Shown here: positions 17,015 through 24,773 of the stretch, piece after piece
How positions within the stretch are numbered: the stretch's first letter is position 1
Layout: each line of letters opens with the position of its first letter
Assembly: GCA_902523455.1 (NCBI GenBank)
Contig: CABYZG010000001.1
Span: forward strand, 315,023 to 379,022
DNA length: 64,000 nt
Source: an uncultured Pelagibacteraceae bacterium
GTDB lineage: Bacteria > Pseudomonadota > Alphaproteobacteria > Pelagibacterales > AG-422-B15
Direction of reading: 5' to 3'
Notes under the pieces: generated by a model
The model's database searches: none
What the model saw: the letters and a program-made list of their open reading frames with translations, nothing else
Told to the model about the DNA's origin: nothing
Translations under genes and position numbers: made by a program

Positions 17015-17254
17015 ATGGACAATAAACTATCGCAGTCAGACATCGATCGCGTTATCGAAATGGCCTGGGAAGATAGAACAACTTTCGCTGATATTAAGAA
17101 ACAATTTGGAATACAAGAGAAAGAAGTTATTAAATTAATGAAAGATAACATGAAAAGGTCCTCTTTTCTAATGTGGAGAAAGCGAGTAAGGGGAAGAAAA
17201 ACTAAAATTAGTCCAATTTCAAATCGATTTAAATCATCTAATCAGAAATCATAG
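17015..17254 (+). CDS. TIGR03643/DUF2805 family small protein
   Basis: This 79-residue protein matches a conserved family recognisable from IDRVIEMAWEDRTTFADI, FGIQEKEVIKLM and SSFLMWRKRVRGRKTK. The first half looks like a helix-turn-helix and the C-terminus is strongly basic, so nucleic-acid binding is plausible, but no function is established. It lies tightly between the methyltransferase and rhodanese genes. Confidence 0.8.
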   Translation: MDNKLSQSDIDRVIEMAWEDRTTFADIKKQFGIQEKEVIKLMKDNMKRSSFLMWRKRVRGRKTKISPISNRFKSSNQKS

Positions 17255-17256
17255 CA

Positions 17257-17628
17257 ATGAGTAATATAAAAAAAATATCAGCAGAAAACTGTTATAGCAC
17301 AATTAAAGAAAATAAAGATGCATATCTTGTTGATGTACGCACACCTTACGAATGGAAAACATTTGGAAGAGTAGATGAAGACTCTTTCGATGCTCAATAT
17401 ATAGAATTAACACTCATTAATGAAGAGGGTGATGAAAACACTAATTTTTTAGATCAGTTTAATTCTTATGGAATTTCAAAAAATTCAGAAATTTACTTTA
17501 TTTGCAAGTCAGGAGCAAGGTCCATGCATGCTGCTTTAATATTGGAGTCAAATGGTTATCAAAATCTTTACAATGTTGAGGATGGATTTGTTATTGGCTG
17601 GAAACCAGGTGGATTACCATCAAAATAA
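17257..17628 (+). CDS. Rhodanese-like sulfurtransferase domain protein
   Basis: This is a single rhodanese domain of 123 residues. The family's YLVDVRTPYEW motif and the catalytic Cys loop (FICKSGARSMHAA) are intact, followed by NVEDGFVIGWKPGGLP. Such stand-alone domains carry persulfide sulfur in the cytoplasm. The gene starts two bases after the TIGR03643 gene and converges with mlaC, leaving ten bases between stops. Confidence 0.85.
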   Translation: MSNIKKISAENCYSTIKENKDAYLVDVRTPYEWKTFGRVDEDSFDAQYIELTLINEEGDENTNFLDQFNSYGISKNSEIYFICKSGARSMHAALILESNGYQNLYNVEDGFVIGWKPGGLPSK

Positions 17629-17638
17629 TTTAAAAGAA

Positions 17639-18238
17639 TTAATCAGATACAGTAATAATCTTATCGATTAATTTGTCTATATCATTATCATTATTTGCTA
17701 GAAATGACTGAAACTCTTCTCTTTGTGCAATTACAAGACTGATACCTTCAATATTTAGATCAATTATTTTTATATCACCGTCTCTATTAATCAGTCTCCA
17801 CTTTAAATTTATTTTTAGGGTATCAGTTCCTTCTCGTACAATATTACTTTCTACAATTACATATTTTCCTGCAGCTTCAGACCCAACAATTTGAACTTGC
17901 TCTCCAGAGTACTGATCAAGCCTATTTGCATAGGAGTTGATAAAATAATCTTTAAATGCAATCAAATATCTTTCTTTTTGCTCATCTGTTGAATTTTTCC
18001 AAGTTTTAGAGAGCACGAATTTTGAAATTAAATTTAAGTCAATTGCATTCATTACTACATCAGTGAAACGAGACGTTTTATCATTTTCGCTAATACCCTC
18101 GTCACTTAAAATCTCAATCGCTTGGTCTGCAAAGTTTGAAACAAACTCCTCTTCTTGAGCGAACTCTGAGCTTTGGGCGTAAGCCGCGAAAGAAAGCAAG
18201 AAAATTAAAATCCAGCTATAATTTTTTATTTTAATCAT
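17639..18238 (-). CDS. mlaC: MlaC/Ttg2D phospholipid-binding periplasmic protein
   Basis: This protein of about 199 residues has a signal peptide (IKNYSWILIFLLSFAAYA). I use the ATG at 18238, which overlaps the mlaA stop, rather than the in-frame codon four residues upstream. The body matches MlaC/Ttg2D: KFVLSKTWKNSTDEQKERYL, YANRLDQYSGEQV and KIIDLNIEGISLVIAQREEF. MlaC ferries phospholipids between the outer-membrane MlaA complex and the inner-membrane MlaFEDB transporter. The other mla genes are not in this window. Confidence 0.88.
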   Translation of the reverse strand: MIKIKNYSWILIFLLSFAAYAQSSEFAQEEEFVSNFADQAIEILSDEGISENDKTSRFTDVVMNAIDLNLISKFVLSKTWKNSTDEQKERYLIAFKDYFINSYANRLDQYSGEQVQIVGSEAAGKYVIVESNIVREGTDTLKINLKWRLINRDGDIKIIDLNIEGISLVIAQREEFQSFLANNDNDIDKLIDKIITVSD

Positions 18239-19052
18239 AAATAATCTCAATATCTGGTCCTACATAACTTTCATCAATATCAAAGTCATCAAAAATATCA
18301 TTTTCTTGATCTTGAGTATTGCTTTCTAAGTTATTTGAGGCCTGACTTTCTCTTCCTTGCGAATAAAAGCTTCTTACTGCTGCATAGTAATCAATTGAAT
18401 TGTTTTGCAGATCATCAAGAATTTCTATGTTTTGAGATCTAAAGTCGACCGCGCCAGTACCCATTCTGTAAGTTCTTAGAGAGTCAGGAGCAGATCCACC
18501 TCCCACTTGATACATTGGATCAAGCAGTGATGTTGATAGCATGCCTGCAAAGTCTCTTGGTGTGGAAGGTCCTAAGAAAGGTAAAACTAAGTATGGACCA
18601 GACTCAACACCCCATACACTCAAAGTTTGTCCAAAGTCTTCGTTTTCAGATACGAGACCCATACTTGCTGCCGGGTCAAAGAATCCAAATATTCCAACAG
18701 TTGAGTTAATAATAAATCTAGATGTTGATACTCCGGCTTTTCTTAACTCGCCTTGCAATACATTATTTACAGCCGTGATTGGCATACCTAAATTATTTAA
18801 TGAGTATGTAACTCTGTTTCGAACAAATTCTGGAACAATGGCTTTGTAGGTAACGGCAATTGGCCTTAAGATAAGCTTATCAAAAATAATATTAAATTGA
18901 AAAACCACACGATTTACTTTTTCAAGTGGGTCATTAACGCTAACTATTTCAGTTTCAGAATTGTTATAGTTCACCGTGGCTTCTTTTGAAGCACATCCTT
19001 GCAATACAAGAACAGAACTTAGAAATAAAACTATTAATATTCTATATTTCAT
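18231..19052 (-). CDS. mlaA: MlaA/VacJ outer-membrane lipoprotein
   Basis: This is a 273-residue lipoprotein with lipobox LQGC at about residue 19. The conserved VacJ core follows: DPLEKVNRVVFQFN, RPIAVTYKAIVPEFVR, INSTVGIFGFFDPA, EDFGQTLSVWGV and GPYLVLPFLGPSTPRD. MlaA removes mislocalised phospholipid from the outer leaflet of the outer membrane. A long acidic C-terminal tail (EDDIFDDFDIDES-like) is present. mlaA and mlaC overlap by eight bases and form an operon running leftward. Confidence 0.92.
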   Translation of the reverse strand: MKYRILIVLFLSSVLVLQGCASKEATVNYNNSETEIVSVNDPLEKVNRVVFQFNIIFDKLILRPIAVTYKAIVPEFVRNRVTYSLNNLGMPITAVNNVLQGELRKAGVSTSRFIINSTVGIFGFFDPAASMGLVSENEDFGQTLSVWGVESGPYLVLPFLGPSTPRDFAGMLSTSLLDPMYQVGGGSAPDSLRTYRMGTGAVDFRSQNIEILDDLQNNSIDYYAAVRSFYSQGRESQASNNLESNTQDQENDIFDDFDIDESYVGPDIEIIYD

Positions 19053-19146
19053 TGAAATAATGCTATTCTATATGAATTTTCTAATCAAATTAATATTTTA
19101 GTGTAATCGTATTATAAATAGAAAATAATGCATAAATGAGGCAGTA

Positions 19147-20046
19147 TTGAGAACAATAGACATATTCATTGTACTATCCATCAATCTAGCGTGGGGACTG
19201 GCATTTATTTCTGCAAAAATTGGTGTAAATGAATTTCCACCATTTTTATTTACGACAATGAGATTTCTAATCATTGCAGTTTTACTCATACCCTTTTTGA
19301 AAATTCACCGCGGCCAAATGACTAATATTTTAATTATTTCTATATTGGGAGGAGGCATTCATTTTGCATTTTTCTATCTTGCTCTTGATAATTCTCAATT
19401 TATTTCCTCTGTTGCTGTGGTTCTTCAATTAGGTGTACCATTTGCAACTATATTATCTGTTATATTTTTAGGTGAGGTGATTAAGTGGAGGCGTATTCTT
19501 GGAATAGCACTTGCATTTGGTGGAGTTATTATTTTGATATTTGAGCCTACAATATTTTCTGATCTCGGTGGCGTTTATTATGCATTATTGGCGGCTTTAT
19601 CTATTGCTATCAGCCTTCTTTTTATGAAGAAGTTAAAAGATGTTAAAGTGTTTGATCTACAAGCTTGGATTGCTTTTATAAGCTTTTTATTCTTGGCAAC
19701 AATTTCATTTCTAATTGAGGAAAATCAATTAGACTTAATCTTAAATGCATCCATAATTGGTTGGGGAGCTATATTATTTACAGCATTTGCCGCAACAGCT
19801 ATCGGCCATGCAGGTTTTTATTACTTAATAACAAAATATGAATTATCAAAAATTACACCTTTAACCCTTCTTGCTCCGGTACTTGCGATAATAAATGCAT
19901 TGATTATTTCTTATTTTTCTCTTTATGAGGGATTTAATGAAGTGCTTACATTTAAAATTATCTTTGGTGCAACCATGTCATTCACGGGAGTTGCTATTGT
20001 AATGATGAGGGAACCAGAAGAGGAAAAGGTATCAAGTTCACCATGA
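19147..20046 (+). CDS. EamA/DMT-family transporter
   Basis: This is a 299-residue membrane protein with ten hydrophobic helices in two EamA repeats. The family opening INLAWGLAFISAKIG is clear, and each half has the typical helix pattern. It begins with TTG and its end overlaps the amidase start by four bases (ATGA). DMT transporters often export amino acids or other metabolites; the substrate is unknown. Confidence 0.85.
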   Translation: MRTIDIFIVLSINLAWGLAFISAKIGVNEFPPFLFTTMRFLIIAVLLIPFLKIHRGQMTNILIISILGGGIHFAFFYLALDNSQFISSVAVVLQLGVPFATILSVIFLGEVIKWRRILGIALAFGGVIILIFEPTIFSDLGGVYYALLAALSIAISLLFMKKLKDVKVFDLQAWIAFISFLFLATISFLIEENQLDLILNASIIGWGAILFTAFAATAIGHAGFYYLITKYELSKITPLTLLAPVLAIINALIISYFSLYEGFNEVLTFKIIFGATMSFTGVAIVMMREPEEEKVSSSP

Positions 20047-20759
20047 AAATTGAATATCTAAAATCCCCAAATTTTGAGCAAGTAAAAAGAAGAAATATTA
20101 AATATATAATCATACATTATACAGGAATGAAAACAGCGCAGGAGTCAATTAAAAGACTTAGATCAAAAAAACATAAAGTGAGCTCACATTATTTTATTAA
20201 TGAAAGAGGAAAAATTACCCAATTCGTAAATGATAAAGATATTGCTTGGCACGCAGGTATATCTAATTGGAAAAAAGATAGAAATTTAAACTCAAAGTCT
20301 TTAGGCATAGAGTTACAAAATAAAGGTAAAGAATTTGGATATCACAAATTCAAGTTATCTCAGATAAAATCACTTATATCATTAATCGAAATTCTACAGA
20401 CAAAGTACAAAATAAAAAAAAGTAATATTTTGGGCCACTCAGATATTGCTCCGCTGCGAAAGATAGATCCGGGATATTTATTCCCTTGGCATAAGTTGGC
20501 TGCAAAAGGCTTAGTAATTTTACCAAAGAAAAATAATTCAAAAACACCGCTCAAAGCTTCAGAGATTAAATTTTTACAACAGTTACTAAGAGATTTTGGC
20601 TATAAAATTACTTTATCAAGTTTAATGGATAAAGAAACACTGCAAGTTATTTACGCTTTTGAAAGTCACTATTGTCCCGAAGAATTAGAGGATTTTACAG
20701 TTAAGCGCAAATTGTTAGGATATCTTAGAGAACTTATATCTCTTCAAAGAGAGGCTTGA
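20043..20759 (+). CDS. N-acetylmuramoyl-L-alanine amidase, AmpD-like
   Basis: This is a 238-residue amidase_2 enzyme that cuts the MurNAc-L-Ala bond of peptidoglycan fragments. The zinc ligands are seen in IIIHYTG, the conserved IAWHAG, and GHSDIAPLRKIDPG. A C-terminal helical segment (KFLQQLLRDFGYKI) resembles a peptidoglycan-binding domain. There is no signal peptide, so it probably works in the cytoplasm on recycled fragments. The rnpB promoter overlaps its stop codon. Confidence 0.87.
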   Translation: MKIEYLKSPNFEQVKRRNIKYIIIHYTGMKTAQESIKRLRSKKHKVSSHYFINERGKITQFVNDKDIAWHAGISNWKKDRNLNSKSLGIELQNKGKEFGYHKFKLSQIKSLISLIEILQTKYKIKKSNILGHSDIAPLRKIDPGYLFPWHKLAAKGLVILPKKNNSKTPLKASEIKFLQQLLRDFGYKITLSSLMDKETLQVIYAFESHYCPEELEDFTVKRKLLGYLRELISLQREA

Positions 20760-20784
20760 CCAATATCTTTTAAGAGGATAAACC
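20756..20784 (+). promoter_or_regulatory. Likely rnpB promoter
   Basis: TTGACC at 20756-20761 and TAAACC at 20779-20784 are 17 bases apart. Position 20791, seven bases after the -10, is exactly where the RNase P RNA begins. The -35 overlaps the stop codon of the amidase gene. Confidence 0.55.
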
Positions 20785-20790
20785 CATTTA

Positions 20791-21147
20791 GCCAGATAAT
20801 TGGATAACTGCTTGACTTGATCAAGAGGAAAGTCCGGGCTCCACAAGGCAACAGTGCCGGGTAATACCCGGCGGAGGCAACTCTAGGGAAAGTGCCGCAG
20901 AAAATAAACCGCCCTAATTGAAATTTTAAGGGTAAGGGTGAAAAGGTGAGGTAAGAGCTCACCGCTTTTTTGGTAACAAAAAAGGCATGGTAAACCCCAC
21001 TGGGAGCAAGATCAAATAGGGTTACATTGGCTTGTCTTGGCTGTAACCGGGTTGATCGCACGACTCAATTGGTAACAATTGAGCAAGATGAATAGTTATC
21101 GGTTTTTTGTAAAAAAATTACAGAACCCGGCTTATAAATTATCTGGC
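20791..21147 (+). ncRNA. rnpB: RNase P RNA (catalytic subunit, type A)
   Basis: The ends GCCAGATAAT and ATTATCTGGC pair as helix P1. Conserved core blocks are present: GAGGAAAGTCCGGGCTCC, GGAGGCAACTCTAGGGAAAGTGCC, GGTAAACCCCACTGGGAGCAAG and the 3' end AATTGAGCAAGATGAATAG. It matures tRNA 5' ends together with the RnpA protein. Protein-coding frames crossing this region on either strand are chance. Confidence 0.95.
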
Positions 21148-21192
21148 AAAATTTCTCATTTATTTTCAATGATTTACAAATATAGGCTAATG

Positions 21193-21238
21193 TATAATAT
21201 TAGTTAAATAATTGATTATAAAAGAAATATCATAAATA
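21193..21238 (+). promoter_or_regulatory. Candidate promoter(s) of the division/cell-wall cluster
   Basis: A perfect TATAAT lies at 21193-21198, and a second weaker pair TTGATT (21212) / TAAATA (21233) follows. Either would start transcription just before or within the repeat array that precedes mraZ. Such motifs are common by chance in AT-rich DNA, so the exact start is uncertain. Confidence 0.35.
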
Positions 21239-21250
21239 GGTATAGACATT

Positions 21251-21300
21251 ACCCATATAATCCCATACTATCCCAAGTAATCCCAATTTAACCCAAATGA
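21251..21300 (+). promoter_or_regulatory. Five-box MraZ operator array
   Basis: Five copies of (A/T)CCCA begin at 21251, 21261, 21271, 21281 and 21291, in exact 10-base register. On the opposite strand they read TGGG(A/T) with five-base spacers. MraZ is known to bind TGGG-type direct repeats with about this spacing upstream of mraZ and to repress the cluster. The array ends about 44 bases before the mraZ ATG, so autoregulation is very likely. Confidence 0.8.
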
Positions 21301-21343
21301 GGTAATTTTGTTGATTATTTTAATAACTAACTTTTTTTTAAAA

Positions 21344-21796
21344 ATGGCATTGTTTCTATCTACATACATCAATCGCATTGACAAAAAAGGTCGTGTTTCT
21401 GTTCCATCTTCTTTTAGAAGTGTCTTAGAACAAAACGGATTGAAGGGCATGATTTGTTATCCTTCACCGACTCTTAAGTCAATTGAAGGATGTACTGCTA
21501 ATAGAATGCAAAAGATCAGTGATGCGATAGAAGCATCCGGTCCCTTCAGTGAAGAAAGAAATACTTTTTCAACTTCTATTTTTGCTGACAGCCATCAAAT
21601 TCATTTTGATCAAGAAGGCAGAGTCATCATACCCGATGGATTAATCTCGATTGCAGGTATTATTGACCAAGTTTCTTTCGTAGGTATGGGTGAAACATTC
21701 CAAATGTGGAATCCTGATACTTATGATTCCTTCAAAAAAGAAAAAAGTGATAATGCAAAAAATAATTTAGCAAATCTCAAATGGAAAAATGAATAA
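21344..21796 (+). CDS. mraZ: Transcriptional regulator MraZ
   Basis: MraZ is a ring-forming AbrB/SpoVT-like DNA-binding protein that controls the division and wall cluster it heads. The paired repeats are visible: FLSTYINRIDKKGRVSVPSSFR and, later, QIHFDQEGRVIIPDGLI. I chose the ATG giving MALFLSTY (150 residues), because homologues start here; an in-frame TTG at 21308 with a GAGG upstream would add 12 hydrophobic residues and is less likely. A five-box operator lies directly upstream, and ftsZ follows after 25 bases. Confidence 0.9.
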   Translation: MALFLSTYINRIDKKGRVSVPSSFRSVLEQNGLKGMICYPSPTLKSIEGCTANRMQKISDAIEASGPFSEERNTFSTSIFADSHQIHFDQEGRVIIPDGLISIAGIIDQVSFVGMGETFQMWNPDTYDSFKKEKSDNAKNNLANLKWKNE

Positions 21797-21821
21797 CTTA
21801 TGAAAATAGGAGGATAATTTC

Positions 21822-23510
21822 ATGGTTTTAAATTTAAGTGTTCCAGAACTAAAAGAGCTTAAGCCAAAGATAACAGTATTTGGAGTCGGTGGTGCAGGCG
21901 GTAATGCAATTAATAATATGATTCAGTCCGGATTATCAGGAGTTGAATTTGTTGCTGCCAATACAGATGCACAAGCTCTGTCTAAATCATTAAGTGATTC
22001 AAAAATGCAATTGGGTGTTCAGGTTACTAAGGGATTGGGAGCTGGTTCTCATCCTGATATCGGTAAATCCTCAGCCGATGAAACTAAACACGAAATAATG
22101 GAAAGACTTGAAGGCACAAACATGCTTTTTATTACTGCTGGTATGGGCGGCGGTACTGGTACAGGCGCTGCTCCAGTGATAGCGCGTGTTGCTAGAGAAT
22201 TGGGTATACTTACTGTAGCAGTTGTTACTAAACCATTTCAATTCGAAGGTGCTGGAAGAATGAGAATTGCTGAGCAGGGGCTGAAAGAGTTAGAGCATTT
22301 AGTAGATACAACAATTGTTATTCCAAACCAAAATTTATTTAAAGTTGCTGATGAAAAAACAACATTTGCCGATGCATTTTCAATGGCGGATGATGTTTTG
22401 CATGCAGGAGTAAGAAGTATTACCGATCTGATGGTCGTACCGGGATTAATCAACTTAGACTTTGCCGATGTTAAGACAATCATGAATAATATGGGACGCG
22501 CAATGATGGGCACAGGTGAAGCGTCTGGTGAAAACAGAGCAATAGAATGTGCTCACAATGCAGTTACAAATCCACTGCTTGATGACTACTCTTTGGACGG
22601 AGCAAAGGGATTATTGATCAATATAACTGGTGGAACTGACTTAACATTGCATGAGGTTGATAAAATTACAAATGAGATAAGAGAACAAGTTCACCCTGAT
22701 GCGGATGTAATCGTTGGATCAATCTTTGACGAAAACCTTGAGGGAAAAGCTAGAGTCTCTGTTGTTGCGACTGGTTTAGAACCTCATGACAAGCCATCAA
22801 AGAGGATAATCGATTTACAAGTAAATAATAGTTCAACAGTTTCATCAGTTCCAGCAGCTCAAGTAAATGGAACAGGATCTATTAATGCTTCAGCTAATCA
22901 AGAAGATGAAATTCACGAAAATTCTGATCCATATATGTATATGGATAGCTCAGATGAAAAAGACCTAGGTTCAATGAATGATGAAACAAAAATTGTTGAA
23001 GAGGAAACTTCTGAACCAGAAATGATTGCTGAGCCTGTAGTTGAACCAGAACCAATCGAAGAACCAGAAATGGAAGTATCTGAAGAAGAGGTAATTGCTG
23101 AGCCAGAAATGGAGTCAGAGCCAGTTTCTGAACCAGAAATGATTGCTGAGCCTGTAGTTGAACCAGAACCAATCGAAGAACCAGTAATGGAAGTAGCTGA
23201 AGAAGAGGTAATTGCTGAGCCAGAAATGGAGTCAGAGCCAGTTTCTGAACCAGAAATGATTGCTGAGCCTGTAGTTGAACCAGAACCAATCGAAGAACCA
23301 GTAATGGAGCAGGAAGAGTCTTCTCAAAGTATTATGGATTTAATACATGAAAATAGGGAAAATTCAGATAGCGATTCACCTGACTTATTTAATGAACAAA
23401 ACGTACATCAACTGGATGAAACACATAATTCAATTGAAGCTGATGAAGAATTAGAAACCGATCAAGATTTACTTGAAATTCCATCTTTCTTGAGAAGACA
23501 AAGTAAATGA
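21822..23510 (+). CDS. ftsZ: Cell division GTPase FtsZ
   Basis: FtsZ is the tubulin-like GTPase that forms the division ring. The tubulin signature GGGTGTG is at residues 109-115, and the GTP-binding [10 protein letters not shown] is near residue 21. The globular domain ends near residue 325. A very long acidic Glu/Pro linker follows, built from a 39-residue repeat. The conserved C-terminal peptide EIPSFLRRQ, which binds FtsA and other tethers, closes the 562-residue protein. The ribosome binding site AGGAGG is the strongest in the cluster. Its position between mraZ and rsmH is unusual; the normal place after ftsA is empty. Confidence 0.97.
   Translation: MVLNLSVPELKELKPKITVFGVGGAGGNAINNMIQSGLSGVEFVAANTDAQALSKSLSDSKMQLGVQVTKGLGAGSHPDIGKSSADETKHEIMERLEGTNMLFITAGMGGGTGTGAAPVIARVARELGILTVAVVTKPFQFEGAGRMRIAEQGLKELEHLVDTTIVIPNQNLFKVADEKTTFADAFSMADDVLHAGVRSITDLMVVPGLINLDFADVKTIMNNMGRAMMGTGEASGENRAIECAHNAVTNPLLDDYSLDGAKGLLINITGGTDLTLHEVDKITNEIREQVHPDADVIVGSIFDENLEGKARVSVVATGLEPHDKPSKRIIDLQVNNSSTVSSVPAAQVNGTGSINASANQEDEIHENSDPYMYMDSSDEKDLGSMNDETKIVEEETSEPEMIAEPVVEPEPIEEPEMEVSEEEVIAEPEMESEPVSEPEMIAEPVVEPEPIEEPVMEVAEEEVIAEPEMESEPVSEPEMIAEPVVEPEPIEEPVMEQEESSQSIMDLIHENRENSDSDSPDLFNEQNVHQLDETHNSIEADEELETDQDLLEIPSFLRRQSK
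23013..23306 (+). repeat. 117-bp in-frame tandem repeat in the ftsZ linker
   Basis: Two full units (23013-23129 and 23130-23246) and a 60-base third unit (23247-23306) are nearly identical at DNA level. Each full unit encodes 39 residues starting [18 protein letters not shown]. The near identity suggests recent duplication by slippage or unequal crossing-over, and the copy number may vary between strains. Confidence 0.95.
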
Positions 23511-24427
23511 CAAATAAAGAACTTGGCCACAGGCCAGTTCTTATTGAAGAGGTTATTGAACAATTAGGGCCAAAAGATAATGAAACATACATCGATGCAA
23601 CATTTGGATATGGAGGATATACAGAGAGAATCCTTCAAAGCTGTGAATGTAAAGTCATTGCAATCGACAGAGATCCAACAGTCAAAAAACAAGCTGAAAG
23701 ATTTAAAAAAAAATACGGTAGTCGGTTTTCTTTTGTACATTCTAAATTTAGTCAGATTGATAAAATTTCCAAAGAAACAAAAGAAAAAGAAATTAACGGT
23801 TTCGTATTTGATATAGGAGTTTCATCAATGCAACTAGATGATGCAAATAGAGGGTTTTCATTCATGCAAGATGGCCCCCTAGATATGAGAATGAGTCAGG
23901 ATGGCCAAACAGCTTCAGACTTAATAAATAAAAAGGACAAAGATGAGCTTGCTGACATCATCTATCATTACGGAGATGAGAGAAATTCAAGAAAAATTGC
24001 AAGAAATATAGAGAAGCACAGAACTCAAAAAAAAATTGAGAGTACGATCGAGCTTGCAGAAATAATTAAAAAATCGTTTCCTTCAAAATATTACAAAAAA
24101 CATCCTGCAACGAAAACATTCCAGGCTATTAGAATTTTTATTAACAACGAAATACAAGAGCTTCATGCTGGTCTCAACCAAGCTTTTAATTTACTAAGAG
24201 CGAATGGGAAGATATGCGTGGTCACATTTCATTCAATTGAGGATAGGCTGGTAAAGAATTTTACAAATAAAGTTTGTTTAAAAAATAAAAAGACCAAATT
24301 AATAAAACCATCTTCCAAGGAAGTATTAAGTAACCCAAGATCTCGTTCCGCAAAGCTTAGAGTCATCAAGCGTGAGCGATTAAACTTTAATTATATTCCA
24401 ATATCTGAGTTAGGATTTGAATTATGA
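23507..24427 (+). CDS. rsmH: 16S rRNA m4C1402 methyltransferase RsmH
   Basis: This 306-residue enzyme N4-methylates C1402 of 16S rRNA using SAM. Typical motifs are [57 protein letters not shown] and [15 protein letters not shown]. It overlaps the ftsZ stop by four bases and the ftsL start by four bases (ATGA), so the genes are translationally coupled. Confidence 0.96.
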   Translation: MTNKELGHRPVLIEEVIEQLGPKDNETYIDATFGYGGYTERILQSCECKVIAIDRDPTVKKQAERFKKKYGSRFSFVHSKFSQIDKISKETKEKEINGFVFDIGVSSMQLDDANRGFSFMQDGPLDMRMSQDGQTASDLINKKDKDELADIIYHYGDERNSRKIARNIEKHRTQKKIESTIELAEIIKKSFPSKYYKKHPATKTFQAIRIFINNEIQELHAGLNQAFNLLRANGKICVVTFHSIEDRLVKNFTNKVCLKNKKTKLIKPSSKEVLSNPRSRSAKLRVIKRERLNFNYIPISELGFEL

Positions 24428-24768
24428 TAAGTGCTTTCTTTAAAATATTGTCGGTTGCTGTTTTATTAACTGGACTGCTTGCAATTATGGTCATAAAAAA
24501 CATTTCAGCTGAAAAGCAAAAGTATATTAATGAACTTGAATTAACACTTCGAGAAGAACAAAAAATAAATGAGCTTTATAAGATTGAATGGGACCATTTG
24601 GTTTCGCCAATGAATATTAAAAAGATTTCAGAAATGATTATTACTAATGATTACGAAAAGTATTTTGTTGTATTAGATAATGAAGATATTGAAGAAAATA
24701 ATGAATTATTTAATGATGTTATTACAGTTTATGATACATCAAAAATTAATCAAAATTTGGCAAGGTAA
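24424..24768 (+). CDS. ftsL: FtsL-like division protein
   Basis: This 114-residue protein has one N-terminal membrane segment (about residues 4-24) followed by a heptad-rich helix (ISAEKQKYINELELTLREEQ), the topology of FtsL in the FtsQLB divisome complex. Sequence conservation of FtsL is low, so the call rests on topology plus its place between rsmH and ftsI. The WDHLVSPMNIKKI segment fits the FtsL consensus W..L.SP..I. An unusually acidic tail follows. Confidence 0.8.
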   Translation: MISAFFKILSVAVLLTGLLAIMVIKNISAEKQKYINELELTLREEQKINELYKIEWDHLVSPMNIKKISEMIITNDYEKYFVVLDNEDIEENNELFNDVITVYDTSKINQNLAR

Positions 24769-24773
24769 ATTCC

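Noticed and set aside
20744..21061. A 105-residue frame on the minus strand
   Set aside because: It lies across the RNase P RNA, whose conserved core blocks explain the sequence.
22894..23289. A 131-residue Leu/Gln-rich frame on the minus strand
   Set aside because: It is the antisense of the repeated ftsZ linker; its regular composition follows from the repeat, and it has no start signal of its own.
23013..23306. Possible CRISPR-like repeat array
   Set aside because: The units are contiguous, in frame, 117 bases long and without spacers; they are a protein-coding tandem repeat.
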